Part shown: piece after piece, positions 18,831-28,944 of the stretch
How the letters are laid out: each line of letters opens with the position of its first letter
How positions within the stretch are numbered: the stretch's first letter is position 1
From: Treponema sp.
GTDB lineage: Bacteria > Spirochaetota > Spirochaetia > Treponematales > Treponemataceae
Direction of reading: 5' to 3'
Assembly: GCA_017550685.1 (NCBI GenBank)
Contig: JAFZOJ010000034.1
Coordinates: 100,708 to 164,707, forward strand
Length of the DNA: 64,000 nt
Notes under the pieces: model-generated
Databases searched by the model: none
What the model was told of the DNA's origin: nothing
Seen by the model: the letters and a program-made list of their open reading frames with translations, nothing else
Translations under genes and position numbers: made by a program

Positions 18831-18857
18831 TAAATTCAAACCTTTATCTGCCGATAA
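18831..18857 (+). promoter_or_regulatory. Sigma-28 (FliA)-type promoter
   Basis: TAAATTCA (18831-18838), an 11-base spacer and GCCGATAA (18850-18857) match the flagellar sigma-28 consensus: 8 of 8 in the -10 box and the conserved TAAA in the -35. The expected start is at or next to the ATG at 18865. Confidence 0.6.
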
Positions 18858-18864
18858 TCAGTTT

Positions 18865-19662
18865 ATGGCAGATAAAGGTTCAAAAAAGAAAACAGGCTTA
18901 ACTCTTGCCTGCATAATACTCGCAGTTCTCGTAATTTTCATTATTTTCCTTGTTAAAAAGGATTCTATTCTCACTAATCTTAAAGAAACCCGCTTTTTTG
19001 AGCGTGTATTTGGCAGCACACCGGAATTTGTAGAAAATCACACACCGGCAGAGCAGAGTACAATTCCACTCCCGGTAGAAGATAATGCCGGCGAAGTAAC
19101 AATTAAGGTTGAACCGGCCAAACCTGCTAAACCACAGGAAAATCAGACTTCAAAAGAAACAGAAAAGCCTGCCGAAAAGACTGAACAGGCAGAAAAACCG
19201 GAAAAGCCGGCAGAAACCACCAAGCCTGTGCAGAATGCCTACATGGACGTTCAGCTCTGTTTTGTAGAAATAGACCCGGAAGGTTCAATAAACCGCAAGC
19301 TTATCAAACGTTCGGTTCCAAAAAACGATTCTCCGCTTACACAGGCAATAAAGCTTGTTCTGCAGGGCCCTGATACAACCAAATCCGCAGAAAAGAACTG
19401 TACTTCACTTATTCCGCCAGGAGTAAAGCTTTTGGGTGTAAAAATAAGTGACGGAGTTGCTTACCTTGATTTTAACGACAGCTTTGAAATAAATACCAAC
19501 GGTGTAGAAGGTTATAATGCCCAGCTTATGCAGATTGTTTATACTGCAACGGCATTTTCGACAGTAAACAGCGTCCAGTTCCTTATAGAAGGCAGCAAGA
19601 AAGAATATCTTGGCAGCGAAGGACAGTGGATAGGTTCACCGTTATCTCGAAATTCTTTTTAA
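18865..19662 (+). CDS. GerMN-domain membrane-anchored protein
   Basis: The 265-residue protein has one N-terminal membrane helix (about 11-29). A flexible Pro/Lys/Glu-rich linker (about 65-125, repeats of P-A-E-K and K-P-E-K) leads to a GerMN domain from about 130 (S-P-L-T-Q-A-I-K-L-V-L-Q-G-P, V-A-Y-L-D-F-N). GerMN domains are periplasmic and often tied to cell-wall processes; the exact role is unknown. No Shine-Dalgarno sequence is present, and the -10 box ends seven bases before the ATG. The sigma-28-type promoter suggests co-regulation with motility genes. Confidence 0.85.
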   Translation: MADKGSKKKTGLTLACIILAVLVIFIIFLVKKDSILTNLKETRFFERVFGSTPEFVENHTPAEQSTIPLPVEDNAGEVTIKVEPAKPAKPQENQTSKETEKPAEKTEQAEKPEKPAETTKPVQNAYMDVQLCFVEIDPEGSINRKLIKRSVPKNDSPLTQAIKLVLQGPDTTKSAEKNCTSLIPPGVKLLGVKISDGVAYLDFNDSFEINTNGVEGYNAQLMQIVYTATAFSTVNSVQFLIEGSKKEYLGSEGQWIGSPLSRNSF

Positions 19663-19732
19663 AGTATTTGCATATTTTAGATTATAGGATAAAATTATAG
19701 TACAACTTATTTACAAGTACGGAGTTTATTCT

Positions 19733-21601
19733 ATGACTTTATTCTCAATCTATTTACTGTTTTTTGGTTTATCAACTGTAATAGGAGTTCCACTTCTTTC
19801 ATCTTTTCAGGTTACGCAGATAAAGGGTTCTACCTGGCTGGATTGGGCAACACATCTTGGTGCTTCTTTAGGTCCGGCAGCAGGTATCTTTGTAATTATT
19901 TCCCTTCTGGTATTTTTTATGCTCAAGCCTCTGGAAAAAATGATTAAGGAAAGCGAAACCCGCGATCTTTCAGAGGACGAAAAGCTTAAGGCCCAGGGAA
20001 TTTTGAACAGAATTAACATAATTTCCATTATTTCAATTCTCTGCGGTTATCCTATTGGTAACGGTACAACAATCATCATCAAAACACTTTCGGGCGGTCT
20101 TGATTATAACGGCGTAGACCTTTTTATGATTCTTATTCTGGTAATACTTTATGCTTTTCTTGCCATTTCTTATTCTACTACATGCTTTACAATTATGGCC
20201 CACGAGCAGATTTCAAAGCTCAAAATTCAGAATACAGATAACATGAAAAACTCCCGCTATACACTTTCGCTTGGAATTATCTTTATTAACGTAATTCTTA
20301 TTACCGGCTGGCATATATTGATGTCGGGCTATAGTGCAGTAAGACGCGGCTGGACAATGAATTTGTTTTTGCGAAAAGGCCTTTATGCCCTTGTTTTGAG
20401 CATGGCTATTTCGCTGCCGGTTTGTATTCTGGTTTTGTATCAGTTAAGAAAGCGCTTTAGAATTACTGTAGAACAGATTGATACCCTGCGCGAAAAAGGT
20501 GATCTTTGTACACGACTTAACATCGGTACTTTTGATGACTTTGGTGTAATCATGACTTCTATGAACAAGCTCATGGACTTCCTTCATACTTCGCTTACTA
20601 CACTCAGAAACGAATCGGGTTCGGTAGGTACTGCGGCAACAGAGCTTCTTTCCATTACAGACAATACCAACACAAGTATGGATATGATTGTTGCAAGTAT
20701 TGAAGAGATGAAGCGCCAGAACGAAGAAAAGGACAGACTGCTTACATCTGCAAAAGAAAGTATTACCAAGCTTAGTGACGAAGCTGCTCAGGTTAGTTCT
20801 ACAATGCAGGAGCAGTCTATTGCCGAGGAACAGAATGCCGAAGCCGTAACTCAGATGGCCGAAAATACAACCCAGATTAACAACCTTATTCAGCAGGCAA
20901 AAGAGCTTTCCAAGAATCTTTCTGAATCTTCGGATGCAGGTTCTTCGGAAGTTGAAAAGACCGAGCTTGTAATTAATTCGGTTAGTGAAAAATCAAAGAT
21001 GATGTCCGAGGTTATTCAGGTAATTCAGCAGGTTGCAAGCCAGACCAACCTTCTTGCCATGAACGCTGCAATTGAGGCTGCACACGCCGGTGAGGCAGGA
21101 CAGGGATTCTCGGTAGTTGCTGACGAAATCCGTAAGCTTGCCGAAAGCACACAGAGCCAGGCCAAGAGCATTAAGGATTTGATTATAGAAATTACAAATG
21201 CAATTCATCAGGGTTCTTCGAGCATGCAGGATACCAAGGCAATGTTCTACAAGATCCGTCAGGAAATTGGTACACAGACAAACGTCGTAGAAGACATTGC
21301 AAGAACTATGGAAGTTCAGTCTACAGGTGCAGAAGAAATTCTTTCAAATACAAACAAGATTTCTCAGAATATTCAGAGTGTTACATCCCTTATCCGCAAT
21401 CAGGCAAATTATACTGATAACATAAGGGGCGGTATTGATATGGTTGTAGAGCTTTCTAAGAAGATTGACGCTTCAATGAACCTTTCCGTAAACATTCTGC
21501 GTGATTTCTCACAATCAATTGGTATTGTAAACGAAAAGGCTCATGATAACGAAAAGTCTGTACAGACTATTAATGATGCCCTTTGTAAGTTTGAGCTTTA
21601 A
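19733..21601 (+). CDS. Methyl-accepting chemotaxis protein with polytopic membrane sensor
   Basis: The 622-residue receptor lacks a periplasmic ligand domain. Instead, residues 1-250 hold about six membrane helices. A HAMP-like segment ([10 protein letters not shown]) follows, then a long coiled-coil signalling domain with the invariant tip [18 protein letters not shown] near residue 435. It should signal through CheA/CheW, perhaps sensing membrane state or a hydrophobic cue. It converges on the next chemoreceptor with only two bases between stops. Confidence 0.93.
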   Translation: MTLFSIYLLFFGLSTVIGVPLLSSFQVTQIKGSTWLDWATHLGASLGPAAGIFVIISLLVFFMLKPLEKMIKESETRDLSEDEKLKAQGILNRINIISIISILCGYPIGNGTTIIIKTLSGGLDYNGVDLFMILILVILYAFLAISYSTTCFTIMAHEQISKLKIQNTDNMKNSRYTLSLGIIFINVILITGWHILMSGYSAVRRGWTMNLFLRKGLYALVLSMAISLPVCILVLYQLRKRFRITVEQIDTLREKGDLCTRLNIGTFDDFGVIMTSMNKLMDFLHTSLTTLRNESGSVGTAATELLSITDNTNTSMDMIVASIEEMKRQNEEKDRLLTSAKESITKLSDEAAQVSSTMQEQSIAEEQNAEAVTQMAENTTQINNLIQQAKELSKNLSESSDAGSSEVEKTELVINSVSEKSKMMSEVIQVIQQVASQTNLLAMNAAIEAAHAGEAGQGFSVVADEIRKLAESTQSQAKSIKDLIIEITNAIHQGSSSMQDTKAMFYKIRQEIGTQTNVVEDIARTMEVQSTGAEEILSNTNKISQNIQSVTSLIRNQANYTDNIRGGIDMVVELSKKIDASMNLSVNILRDFSQSIGIVNEKAHDNEKSVQTINDALCKFEL

Positions 21602-21603
21602 TC

Positions 21604-23673
21604 TTAAACCTTAAACTGTTTAATCTGTGAACTGATTTTAGATACGCTGTTTCGTACGTTGCGGGAGTTAATCGAAAGGGTTTCTCCTGCTTCGACGATT
21701 TTTTGTGTACCAAAGGCCATTTCACACATATTCTGGGCCATTTCGGTAGTTGCGTTCTGCAGCTGATTAACCTTTTCCATAACAAGTCTGTTACCCTTGG
21801 TCATAGTCTCGCTGGCATTGCGTACTTCGCGGGTGCTTTCGTTAAGGGTCTGCAAAGAAAGATTAATCTGTTTTGAACCTTCGGTCTGTTCGGTCATAGA
21901 ATCTTTAATCTGGCGTACAAGACTGTCGGTTTCGTTAATCATATTGGCAAGTGTATTGTAAGATTCCAGAGATTCGGCAGAAGCAAGGGTTACACCGGAA
22001 ATAGATTCACGGATTTTTGTAAGCTGTTCACCGATTTTCTGTGACTGTTCAGAAGAGTCTTCGGAAAGCTTACGGATTTCGTCGGCTACAACAGAGAATC
22101 CTTTACCTGCTTCTCCGGCGTGCGCAGCTTCGATGGCGGCGTTCATAGCCAGAAGGTTTGTCTGTTCTGCAATACCCTGAATTACGGTATTTGCTTCTTC
22201 CAGCATGGCCGATTCATCTTGAATCTTGATAATTCTGTCGTTTACGATAACCTGCTTGTCGGCTCCGTTTCTTACATTGCCTTCGAGCTTACCGAATGAT
22301 GCGGCCATTTTATCTACAATGCCATTTACCGAAGCAATATTGCTTACAATTTCTTCTACTGTTGCCGAAGCCTGTGTAACTTCGCTTACCTGAATATTAA
22401 TAAGGTTATCAAGGGAGCCGATATCTTCGCTTACCGAGCCAACCTGATTAACGGCTTCCATAACGGTACGGGCCTGGTATTCAACCTGCTCCTGAACCTT
22501 GTTTATGCTGGAAGACATTTCGGTCATGATGTTTGAAGTGTCGGCTGCAGAATGATTCATATCATCACTTACATTATCAAGGGTTTCCTGAGAAGATTTG
22601 ATGTCCATGATAATTCCGCGCAGCTTGTCGGTAAACAAGTTAAAGCCGTTTACAACGTTACCAATTTCGTCCTTGTTCTTTACGCTGATTTTGCGTGTAA
22701 GGTCGGCACTGTCGCTGGCAAGGTCTGTAATGGAATCTGTAACTTCGAGCAGCGGCTTGAGGAAGCTTGTCATTGCAATAAGGAAGGTAAGGAATACGAT
22801 TACAAATGCGGCAAGTACACAGTAAATGATTGAAGTCTTGATATGCTTAAGACCGCCAAAATAATAATCATAAGGGAGGGTACAGATTACAAGCCAGTCT
22901 GTTTTTGAAGGTACAGGCTTGGCTATAAAGGACATTTTTTCGCCGGTGATGGAATCGGTATATTCCATAATGTCGTAGTTGCCGTCAAAGGCAGCCTGAA
23001 CTGTTTTGGCAAGCTCTACGTTTTTTTCAAAATCTATGTTTGTATGGTCGGCCTGGCCAATAATTTCGCCGGTTTCCTTGTTGATTACAAAAGGATGGTT
23101 TTCGCGGCCAAAGGTAATATTAGAAACTATGTGGGAAATGCGGTTTCCTTTGATTACAGAAACTGCTACACCGCAGATTTTATCACGGTAGTTACGTACA
23201 GGAACTGCATAGAACATAAGGACTGCGTTGATTACAGATGAAAAAGCAGGGTCGGCAACGTAATTTTTGCCTTTCATTGCCTGTTCAAAGTAAACACGAC
23301 CGGCTGCAAGGTTGAGCTTTTGGCCTGTAGAACGGATAAAGGTAAAGCCCTCTGAATCGTAAAAGGCGCAGTTTTCGTATTTTTCTTTATTAAGGTTTAC
23401 AACTTCGGCCATCTGATGGTTTTTTTCGTCGAGTGAAACCTCAGGATCGCGGGCAAAAGGCATCTGGGCAATGGAGCTCAAAAGCATGAATTCCTTTTGA
23501 TTGAGCTCATCAATCTGGTTTGTTATGTCTGAAGAAAGCGAAAACAGATTGCTTTTAGCCGACTCTTTAAGAGTTTTTTCGGCAAAATAGTAAGACAGGG
23601 AACCTACAGTTAAGATTCCAAGAAGTACTATAGAAATTGTAATTATTATAAGTTTACCTTTGATACTATGCAT
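21604..23673 (-). CDS. Methyl-accepting chemotaxis protein with dCache sensor
   Basis: The 689-residue receptor has helices at about 7-28 and 278-300 that enclose a periplasmic double-Cache domain (Y-D-S-E-G-F, then Y-A-V-P-V-R-N-Y). HAMP follows at about 300-350, then the signalling coiled coil with the conserved [18 protein letters not shown] tip. dCache domains usually bind amino acids or small metabolites directly. GGGAGA precedes the ATG. It was probably once related to the adjacent receptor, but the sensor halves are unrelated. Confidence 0.95.
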   Translation of the reverse strand: MHSIKGKLIIITISIVLLGILTVGSLSYYFAEKTLKESAKSNLFSLSSDITNQIDELNQKEFMLLSSIAQMPFARDPEVSLDEKNHQMAEVVNLNKEKYENCAFYDSEGFTFIRSTGQKLNLAAGRVYFEQAMKGKNYVADPAFSSVINAVLMFYAVPVRNYRDKICGVAVSVIKGNRISHIVSNITFGRENHPFVINKETGEIIGQADHTNIDFEKNVELAKTVQAAFDGNYDIMEYTDSITGEKMSFIAKPVPSKTDWLVICTLPYDYYFGGLKHIKTSIIYCVLAAFVIVFLTFLIAMTSFLKPLLEVTDSITDLASDSADLTRKISVKNKDEIGNVVNGFNLFTDKLRGIIMDIKSSQETLDNVSDDMNHSAADTSNIMTEMSSSINKVQEQVEYQARTVMEAVNQVGSVSEDIGSLDNLINIQVSEVTQASATVEEIVSNIASVNGIVDKMAASFGKLEGNVRNGADKQVIVNDRIIKIQDESAMLEEANTVIQGIAEQTNLLAMNAAIEAAHAGEAGKGFSVVADEIRKLSEDSSEQSQKIGEQLTKIRESISGVTLASAESLESYNTLANMINETDSLVRQIKDSMTEQTEGSKQINLSLQTLNESTREVRNASETMTKGNRLVMEKVNQLQNATTEMAQNMCEMAFGTQKIVEAGETLSINSRNVRNSVSKISSQIKQFKV

Positions 23674-23742
23674 GATATCTCCCTTTTTAGTGGTTTATAT
23701 TATAAAATACTATTCTAAAAATGACAAACCCTTTAAAAGTGT

Positions 23743-25311
23743 TTACATTTGCTGGATGCGGTACATAGGGGTGCAGCCCGGGCAAAGCTCCAGGATATTG
23801 TGTTCGCAGGATAGGAATTCTGTAGGGTCGTGGGTTACGTGCAGCATAGTTGTGGTGTTGCCCTGGCCAATGAGCAGCATAAGATGAAGTATTTTTTCGC
23901 GGTAGTTCTGGTCAAGTCCGTGGCAGGGTTCGTCTAAAATGAGCAGGGAAGGGCATTTTACGACAGCCCTAAGGATGAGGATTGCGCGCTGTTCACCGTA
24001 GCTTAAAGAGCCAAAGGTTTCTTTTTCACGGCCGGCAAAACCACCAAGACTGAGCCAGCGGTTTGCAAGGGATATTTCTGTATCTTTGGCGGGTTCGTAA
24101 AGGCCAATGGAGTCGCGGAAGCCGGAAATTATGACATTCTGCAGGCTTGTGCCGCCGAGCATCCTGTATTCTACGTGCAGACGGTAGGAAACAATGCCCA
24201 GATGCTTTTTTATATCCCATATGGTTTCGCCCGATCCGCGTTTGAGGCCGAATAATCTTACGTCGTTGCCAAAAACCTGCATGTTGTCGCCGGTTATAAG
24301 TTCAAGGAGGGTGGTTTTTCCGCTTCCGTTTGGGCCGCGTATGAGCCAGTGGCTGCCTTTTTCTACGGTCCAGGTAAGGTTCTGGAGTACCTTGTGGTCA
24401 TTCCAGCCTACGTTTACATTAGTCATCTGCACCAGAGGGGCATTTTCAAAGTTTGGGAACACTGCCTGGTCTGCTTTTTCGTCCCTTGTAACGGCGGTTT
24501 CCTGCCTGGTGATGTTATAAAGCTGGGTAAAAATTTCTTTTTCCTGCTCCAGAATTTTCTGGGACATAAGGTTTCTTTGTTCAAGGAGCTTTTCGTATTC
24601 ACTGCGCGGGCCGCAAAAGCTTATTTTTTTGTCTGTAAATTCCAGGACGTTGGTAATTGTGTCAGGAATTTCGTTCCAGCGCTCCATGCCAAGAATAATG
24701 TATGGTTTTGTGGTTTTGGTAACAAAGTCAAAGATGATGTGGCGGCTTTCGGCATCCAGGCCGGCAAAAGGGTCGGAAAGGACGAGCAGCTGTTTACCGC
24801 TGACAAGAGCACGGGTAAGCAGGGTACGCCTTATTTCGCCGGTAGACATGTATTTGAGCCCGCGGTCCAGGATTTTTTGTACACCTGTAAGTGCTATCTG
24901 CGGGTTGTTTTCCAGATTTTCAGTTTGCGAGGGGTCCAGCGCCTCCGAAATAAAAACTCTTCCTGTGCGGCCAATGTCAACGCCGTCTTCCATAAAGTCG
25001 CTTTCATCATTTTCGCGTTCTTCCTGAATCAGACGCGCTGCTTTTTCCAGGGAAACAATTTCTGTGGACTGCAAAAAAAGGTTGGAATACAGGGAAACGG
25101 GTGAATTTTCATTATTACAAGGGTTTGGAACTATCTTAAGGCCTGTCTGACCGCCAAGAGCATTCAGAAAATCAGCTTTACCGCCGCCGTTTGGACCTGT
25201 TACAAGCCATTTTTCACCTTCTTTCATAGTCCAGTTGATCTGCTGGATTAAGGTTGAGCGGGAATTTTCAATACGGCAGTTAATTATCTGAATAAGATTC
25301 TGGCTTTCCAT
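23743..25311 (-). CDS. ModF/PhrA-like tandem ABC ATPase
   Basis: The 522-residue protein carries two ABC ATPase domains and no membrane segment, the ModF layout. The second domain is canonical: Walker A G-P-N-G-S-G-K-T-T near 330, L-S-Y-G-E-Q signature, L-I-L-D-E-P Walker B. The first is degenerate: Walker A reads G-P-N-G-G-G-K-A-D (residues 39-47, Ala where Ser/Thr binds Mg-ATP) and Walker B reads L-V-L-S-D-P. The role of ModF is not settled, although its name links it to molybdate. A leaderless start is likely: TATATC ends six bases before the ATG and no Shine-Dalgarno sequence is visible. Confidence 0.85.
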   Translation of the reverse strand: MESQNLIQIINCRIENSRSTLIQQINWTMKEGEKWLVTGPNGGGKADFLNALGGQTGLKIVPNPCNNENSPVSLYSNLFLQSTEIVSLEKAARLIQEERENDESDFMEDGVDIGRTGRVFISEALDPSQTENLENNPQIALTGVQKILDRGLKYMSTGEIRRTLLTRALVSGKQLLVLSDPFAGLDAESRHIIFDFVTKTTKPYIILGMERWNEIPDTITNVLEFTDKKISFCGPRSEYEKLLEQRNLMSQKILEQEKEIFTQLYNITRQETAVTRDEKADQAVFPNFENAPLVQMTNVNVGWNDHKVLQNLTWTVEKGSHWLIRGPNGSGKTTLLELITGDNMQVFGNDVRLFGLKRGSGETIWDIKKHLGIVSYRLHVEYRMLGGTSLQNVIISGFRDSIGLYEPAKDTEISLANRWLSLGGFAGREKETFGSLSYGEQRAILILRAVVKCPSLLILDEPCHGLDQNYREKILHLMLLIGQGNTTTMLHVTHDPTEFLSCEHNILELCPGCTPMYRIQQM

Positions 25312-25399
25312 GTTTTTGATATATTAACGTTTTTTAGTTCAAAGGGGAATATATAAAAGGGGCATGCATAAAAAAGGGGTTTATACCGATAATTAAAGT

Positions 25400-26533
25400 A
25401 TGATAAAAGGGAAAAAGAAGTTTATAGCCGTTTTTTTATTATTTACAACAGGATTAATCGTCAATTACGGCTTTGCAAAAGGAAAAAAAGATACAGAAGA
25501 TACAGTCTCAACAGAAGTTGCCGCAGAAGAAGCTGGTTTGGATACAAATTCCGAGCTGGAGCAGGAAATAGAGGAAGGGACTGCGCAGGTCGAGGTTATG
25601 GAGCCTGTTCAGTTATATACGCTCAGACCTGTAGAGGGTAAGCCTGTGGCGTTTGCCGAAACCTGGGGCTATGTTAGTGCCGGCCGCGAGGATGAATATA
25701 ATTCCAGTCTGCCTGTTACGGATGTGTGTTATTTTGCGGCAGAAATAAACTGTTATGGAGAACTGTCCGGGGTGCCTGTACGGTCAAAGCTCAAAACCGG
25801 AAAAGCAAGGTGCCATCTGGTAATTGTGTGTGACAGCCGTTCGCTTACACATTTTGTAATAAATCCGGAATATGGGGTGCGCAAGAATCTGCTCAAATCT
25901 ATTGTTAAGGCGGCGGCTCCCTATGATGGAGTTCAGATTGATTTTGAACTGGTACCGGCGCGGGACCGCAAGCATTTTCTGACCTTCCTTGCAGATCTGC
26001 GTTATATGCTTGGACAGGCTAAATGGTTTACGGTTTGTGTGCCTGCAAGATTTAAACGGCTTTCGGAGGATGTTTATCCTTATTCTGATATTGCAAACTA
26101 CAGCGACAGGGTTTTTGTAATGGCCTATGATGAACACTGGTCTACAAGTGCGCCCGGTCCTATTGCATCCATGGACTGGTGTAAAAAGGTTCTGGATTAT
26201 GCGCAAAAATCCATTCCGCCAAGAAAGCTTGTAATGGGCATTCCTTTTTACGGCAGGTTCTGGGCGGAGCAGGCAACCTCGGGAGCTTATTATTTTTCAA
26301 GGCTCAACCGCATGATGATTGCCAATGGTGTAGAAGAAATTACTTACGAAAATGATATTCCAAAAGTTCAGTATACGACACAGGTTGATGTAACCGGATA
26401 CTTTAACGATGCCTATTCCGACGTAAGCCTGCTAAGAATGTATGAAGAAGCAGGGGTTCAGAAAATAGGGTTCTGGCGTATTGGTCAGGAGGATCCCGAG
26501 TTCTGGAACTGGCTCAAGGTTGAGAAGAAATGA
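25400..26533 (+). CDS. GH18-type (YaaH/SleL-like) secreted glycosidase
   Basis: The 377-residue protein has an N-terminal hydrophobic signal (about 8-26), an acidic linker to about 70 and a GH18 barrel. The catalytic motif is D-G-V-Q-I-D-F-E (176-183), with the acid Glu183 and Asp181 kept. The position that is Asp in chitinases is Gln, close to the Asn of YaaH/SleL proteins. Y-D-E-H-W and G-I-P-F-Y-G-R follow. It probably cuts N-acetylglucosamine-containing glycans such as peptidoglycan. GATAAT ends six bases before the ATG and there is no Shine-Dalgarno sequence. No LysM domain was seen. Confidence 0.8.
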   Translation: MIKGKKKFIAVFLLFTTGLIVNYGFAKGKKDTEDTVSTEVAAEEAGLDTNSELEQEIEEGTAQVEVMEPVQLYTLRPVEGKPVAFAETWGYVSAGREDEYNSSLPVTDVCYFAAEINCYGELSGVPVRSKLKTGKARCHLVIVCDSRSLTHFVINPEYGVRKNLLKSIVKAAAPYDGVQIDFELVPARDRKHFLTFLADLRYMLGQAKWFTVCVPARFKRLSEDVYPYSDIANYSDRVFVMAYDEHWSTSAPGPIASMDWCKKVLDYAQKSIPPRKLVMGIPFYGRFWAEQATSGAYYFSRLNRMMIANGVEEITYENDIPKVQYTTQVDVTGYFNDAYSDVSLLRMYEEAGVQKIGFWRIGQEDPEFWNWLKVEKK

Positions 26534-26553
26534 AAAATGAATATAATAATGCT

Positions 26554-27834
26554 ATGACACAGTCAAAAAAGGCAGAAAATGTCCGCGATGTAATACGCTA
26601 CCTGCGTAAGTTCAAGGACGCTGTTGTAGTTATTTATCTTGATGATAAAACTATAGGTTCAACACTTTTTTCTTCTCATATCCGTGATATTGCGCTGCTG
26701 CATCAGGCAGGGCTCAAGGTTGTAATCATTCCGGGTGCGCGTACAAGAATTGACGAGGTGCTTTCCGGGGCCAAAATTGACTGGACTTATAAAGACAATA
26801 TCCGCATTACAAATGACGAAGCAATGCCGCTGGTAAAGATGGCTGCTTTTGACGTTACAAATACAATAATGACAAATCTTGCCGCCAACGGAATTACTGC
26901 CGTTATCGGTAACTGGGTTCGTGCCCGTGCCAAGGGTGTTCTAAGCGGTGTAGATTTTGGAACTGCCGGAGAAATAGACAAGCTTGATACAGAGTCGGTA
27001 CGTACAGTTTTGAAAGACGGATTCATTCCGCTTTTTCCGTGCATAGGCTGGAGTTCAACAGGCAGACCTTATAATATTTCTTCTGTTATTCTTGCAAACC
27101 AGATTGCCGTGGAATTAAAGGCCGACAAGCTCTTTTTTGTAACGGGAGACAACCCGGGCATCATAAGCCAGGGCCAGATTGTTCCGGCAATGAATATAGA
27201 AGAAGCCGACGAATACATAAGCAAAAATCCGGAAGAAACTGCAATCCTTAAGCTTGCAAGAACCGCCTGCAGCAAGGGAGTAAACCGCGCCCACATCGTA
27301 GACGGAAACATAGACGGAGTTCTTCTTACAGAAATTTTCAGCGACCTTGGTTCGGGTACCATGATTTATACAAGCAATTATGGAAAGATCCGCCCAATGG
27401 AACAGAATGATATACCAAGCGTACTTGCACTGATGAGGCCGTTTATTGAAAGCGGAAAGCTGCTCCCAAGAACAGAGGGAGACATTGCGGCTGCCATTAA
27501 AGATTACTGCGTTTATGAATTTGACGGCGGTGTAAGGGCTTGTGCTTCACTTCATTTTTACGAGGACGGGCAGGCAGAAATTGCAGCCATTGCTGTTGAC
27601 GAAGCCTTCAGCCATATGGGCATAGGCTTTAAGATGGTGGACAACCTTATTTCGCTTGCAAAAGAGGCTAAGGCAAAAACTGTGTTTATTATGACGACAC
27701 AGGCTGCCGATTGGTTTGAAAAGCTTGGATTTAAGGAAGACAGCATAGAATCTTTGCCGCAGGCTCGTAAGGCTATCTGGACACCGGAACGCGGATCCAA
27801 GGCCTACAGATTATTCATTACACCACAGCTTTAA
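26554..27834 (+). CDS. argA: N-acetylglutamate synthase (ArgA type)
   Basis: The protein joins an amino-acid-kinase domain (about 1-285; V-V-I-I-P-G-A-R, F-F-V-T-G-D-N-P-G) to a GNAT domain (about 290-426; I-A-A-I-A-V-D, then a helix with M-G-I-G-F-K-M). This is the ArgA architecture, catalysing the first step of arginine biosynthesis from glutamate and acetyl-CoA. I choose the ATG at 26554: TTGAGA, a 16-base spacer and TATAAT end exactly six bases before it, so a leaderless start fits. The ATG at 26530, overlapping the previous stop, is an alternative and adds eight residues. No other arg genes are adjacent. Confidence 0.88.
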   Translation: MTQSKKAENVRDVIRYLRKFKDAVVVIYLDDKTIGSTLFSSHIRDIALLHQAGLKVVIIPGARTRIDEVLSGAKIDWTYKDNIRITNDEAMPLVKMAAFDVTNTIMTNLAANGITAVIGNWVRARAKGVLSGVDFGTAGEIDKLDTESVRTVLKDGFIPLFPCIGWSSTGRPYNISSVILANQIAVELKADKLFFVTGDNPGIISQGQIVPAMNIEEADEYISKNPEETAILKLARTACSKGVNRAHIVDGNIDGVLLTEIFSDLGSGTMIYTSNYGKIRPMEQNDIPSVLALMRPFIESGKLLPRTEGDIAAAIKDYCVYEFDGGVRACASLHFYEDGQAEIAAIAVDEAFSHMGIGFKMVDNLISLAKEAKAKTVFIMTTQAADWFEKLGFKEDSIESLPQARKAIWTPERGSKAYRLFITPQL

Positions 27835-28944
27835 TTCTTTTGACAGTTGTTTTGCCGCTTTTTTGTGGGTTACGGGAGAAGGGTGCCAGTCTGCCCCAAT
27901 TCCGTCCGATTCCAGCTGCATTTTAAATTTTACCGTTTTTACCGGAACACTAGGAAAGTCCATTGAAAAAAGCTTGCAGGCTTGGTCAACTGAGGCACAA
28001 AGCTCTTGTCCCATAATTCCAAGGCAGCAGCAGATTTTGGCGTCGGGGCTGCGGCGGTGAACTGCTTCTATAAGCTGGCGGAGTCCTGCAACATAAGCAA
28101 GGCGTCTTTCTTCTATTCCACGAACCCAGCTTATATCGTTGGTTCCAAGATTAATTACAACAATATCCGGGCTGAATCGGCTCTGGTCCCACACATGAGG
28201 TTCTGCGTGCAGCCTTAATTCTCCGCTCTTGTCGGTGTAGGGCCAGCAGGAAGGCATGAGCCAGTGTGTGTCGGGCAGGTTTATGGTTGCCGGGTCTACA
28301 TAGTTGGAGGTAATTCCTATTCCGCTCCAGGAGCACAGCATAAATTCTGCCTTGAGGGTGCGGGCGGTTAAAAAGGCATAGGCTTTGTCCGGGCGTTCCT
28401 GGCCTGTACAGAAGGTGTCTTTTTCCCAGATGCCTTCTACTCCGTAGCCGCAGGTTATGCTGTCGCCAATAAATTCTATTTTGGTGCGTGGTTTGCCCTG
28501 CATTATACGGCCGCGTCGGAGAATGCCTTCTATGTCCAGCTGTTTTAATCCGGCATAACCAAAGGCGCATTCACTCAGCTTAAGGACTTTAATCACTACG
28601 GTTTTTTCTATGTTTGATTCGAACAGTACAAGTTCGTTTTCTGTTTTATCCAGGGAAATGCGGATTGGTTCCTTGTATTCTTTTTTTTCATCCAGGAAAT
28701 TAAAGTTGTCCCAGAAGGAGTCGCCCTTGTATTTTTCGGGGCTGGAAAGCTCTGTAATATAAACGCCAAGAATTCCGTGCTCTGTGTCTTTCTGGTTGGA
28801 CGGGTCGCTCAAGATTGTGGCAACGGCTTTTGTTCCGGTAAAGCAGAATTCAAAACCGCTGAGCGAATAATTAAAATAGCGCACATCGTTGTGGTCAAAG
28901 TTGCGTCCGTACCATTTAAGCTCGTCAAATTCAAGTTTCATCAT
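27811..28944 (-). CDS. SGNH-fold carbohydrate acetyl esterase (CE2-like)
   Basis: The 377-residue protein has an N-terminal beta-sandwich (about 1-140) and an SGNH hydrolase domain. G-D-S-I-T (catalytic Ser162), G-T-N-D near 275 and D-W-H-P near 357 (Asp/His) are all present, which matches the two-domain CE2 esterases that deacetylate xylan and glucomannan. No signal peptide is visible, so it may act in the cytoplasm on imported oligosaccharides. It follows the glycosidase gene on the same strand (stop and start abut, GGAG upstream), suggesting joint breakdown of an acetylated polysaccharide. Its 3' end overlaps argA by 24 bases. Confidence 0.85.
   Translation of the reverse strand: MMKLEFDELKWYGRNFDHNDVRYFNYSLSGFEFCFTGTKAVATILSDPSNQKDTEHGILGVYITELSSPEKYKGDSFWDNFNFLDEKKEYKEPIRISLDKTENELVLFESNIEKTVVIKVLKLSECAFGYAGLKQLDIEGILRRGRIMQGKPRTKIEFIGDSITCGYGVEGIWEKDTFCTGQERPDKAYAFLTARTLKAEFMLCSWSGIGITSNYVDPATINLPDTHWLMPSCWPYTDKSGELRLHAEPHVWDQSRFSPDIVVINLGTNDISWVRGIEERRLAYVAGLRQLIEAVHRRSPDAKICCCLGIMGQELCASVDQACKLFSMDFPSVPVKTVKFKMQLESDGIGADWHPSPVTHKKAAKQLSKELKLWCNE

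Noticed and set aside
24349..25104. A 251-codon plus-strand frame
   Set aside because: Antisense shadow of the ModF-like ATPase, whose motifs are clear on the other strand.
25366..25393. Sigma-28 promoter for the GH18-like gene
   Set aside because: ACCGATAA is close to the -10 consensus, but the TAAA element is only eight bases away, not eleven.
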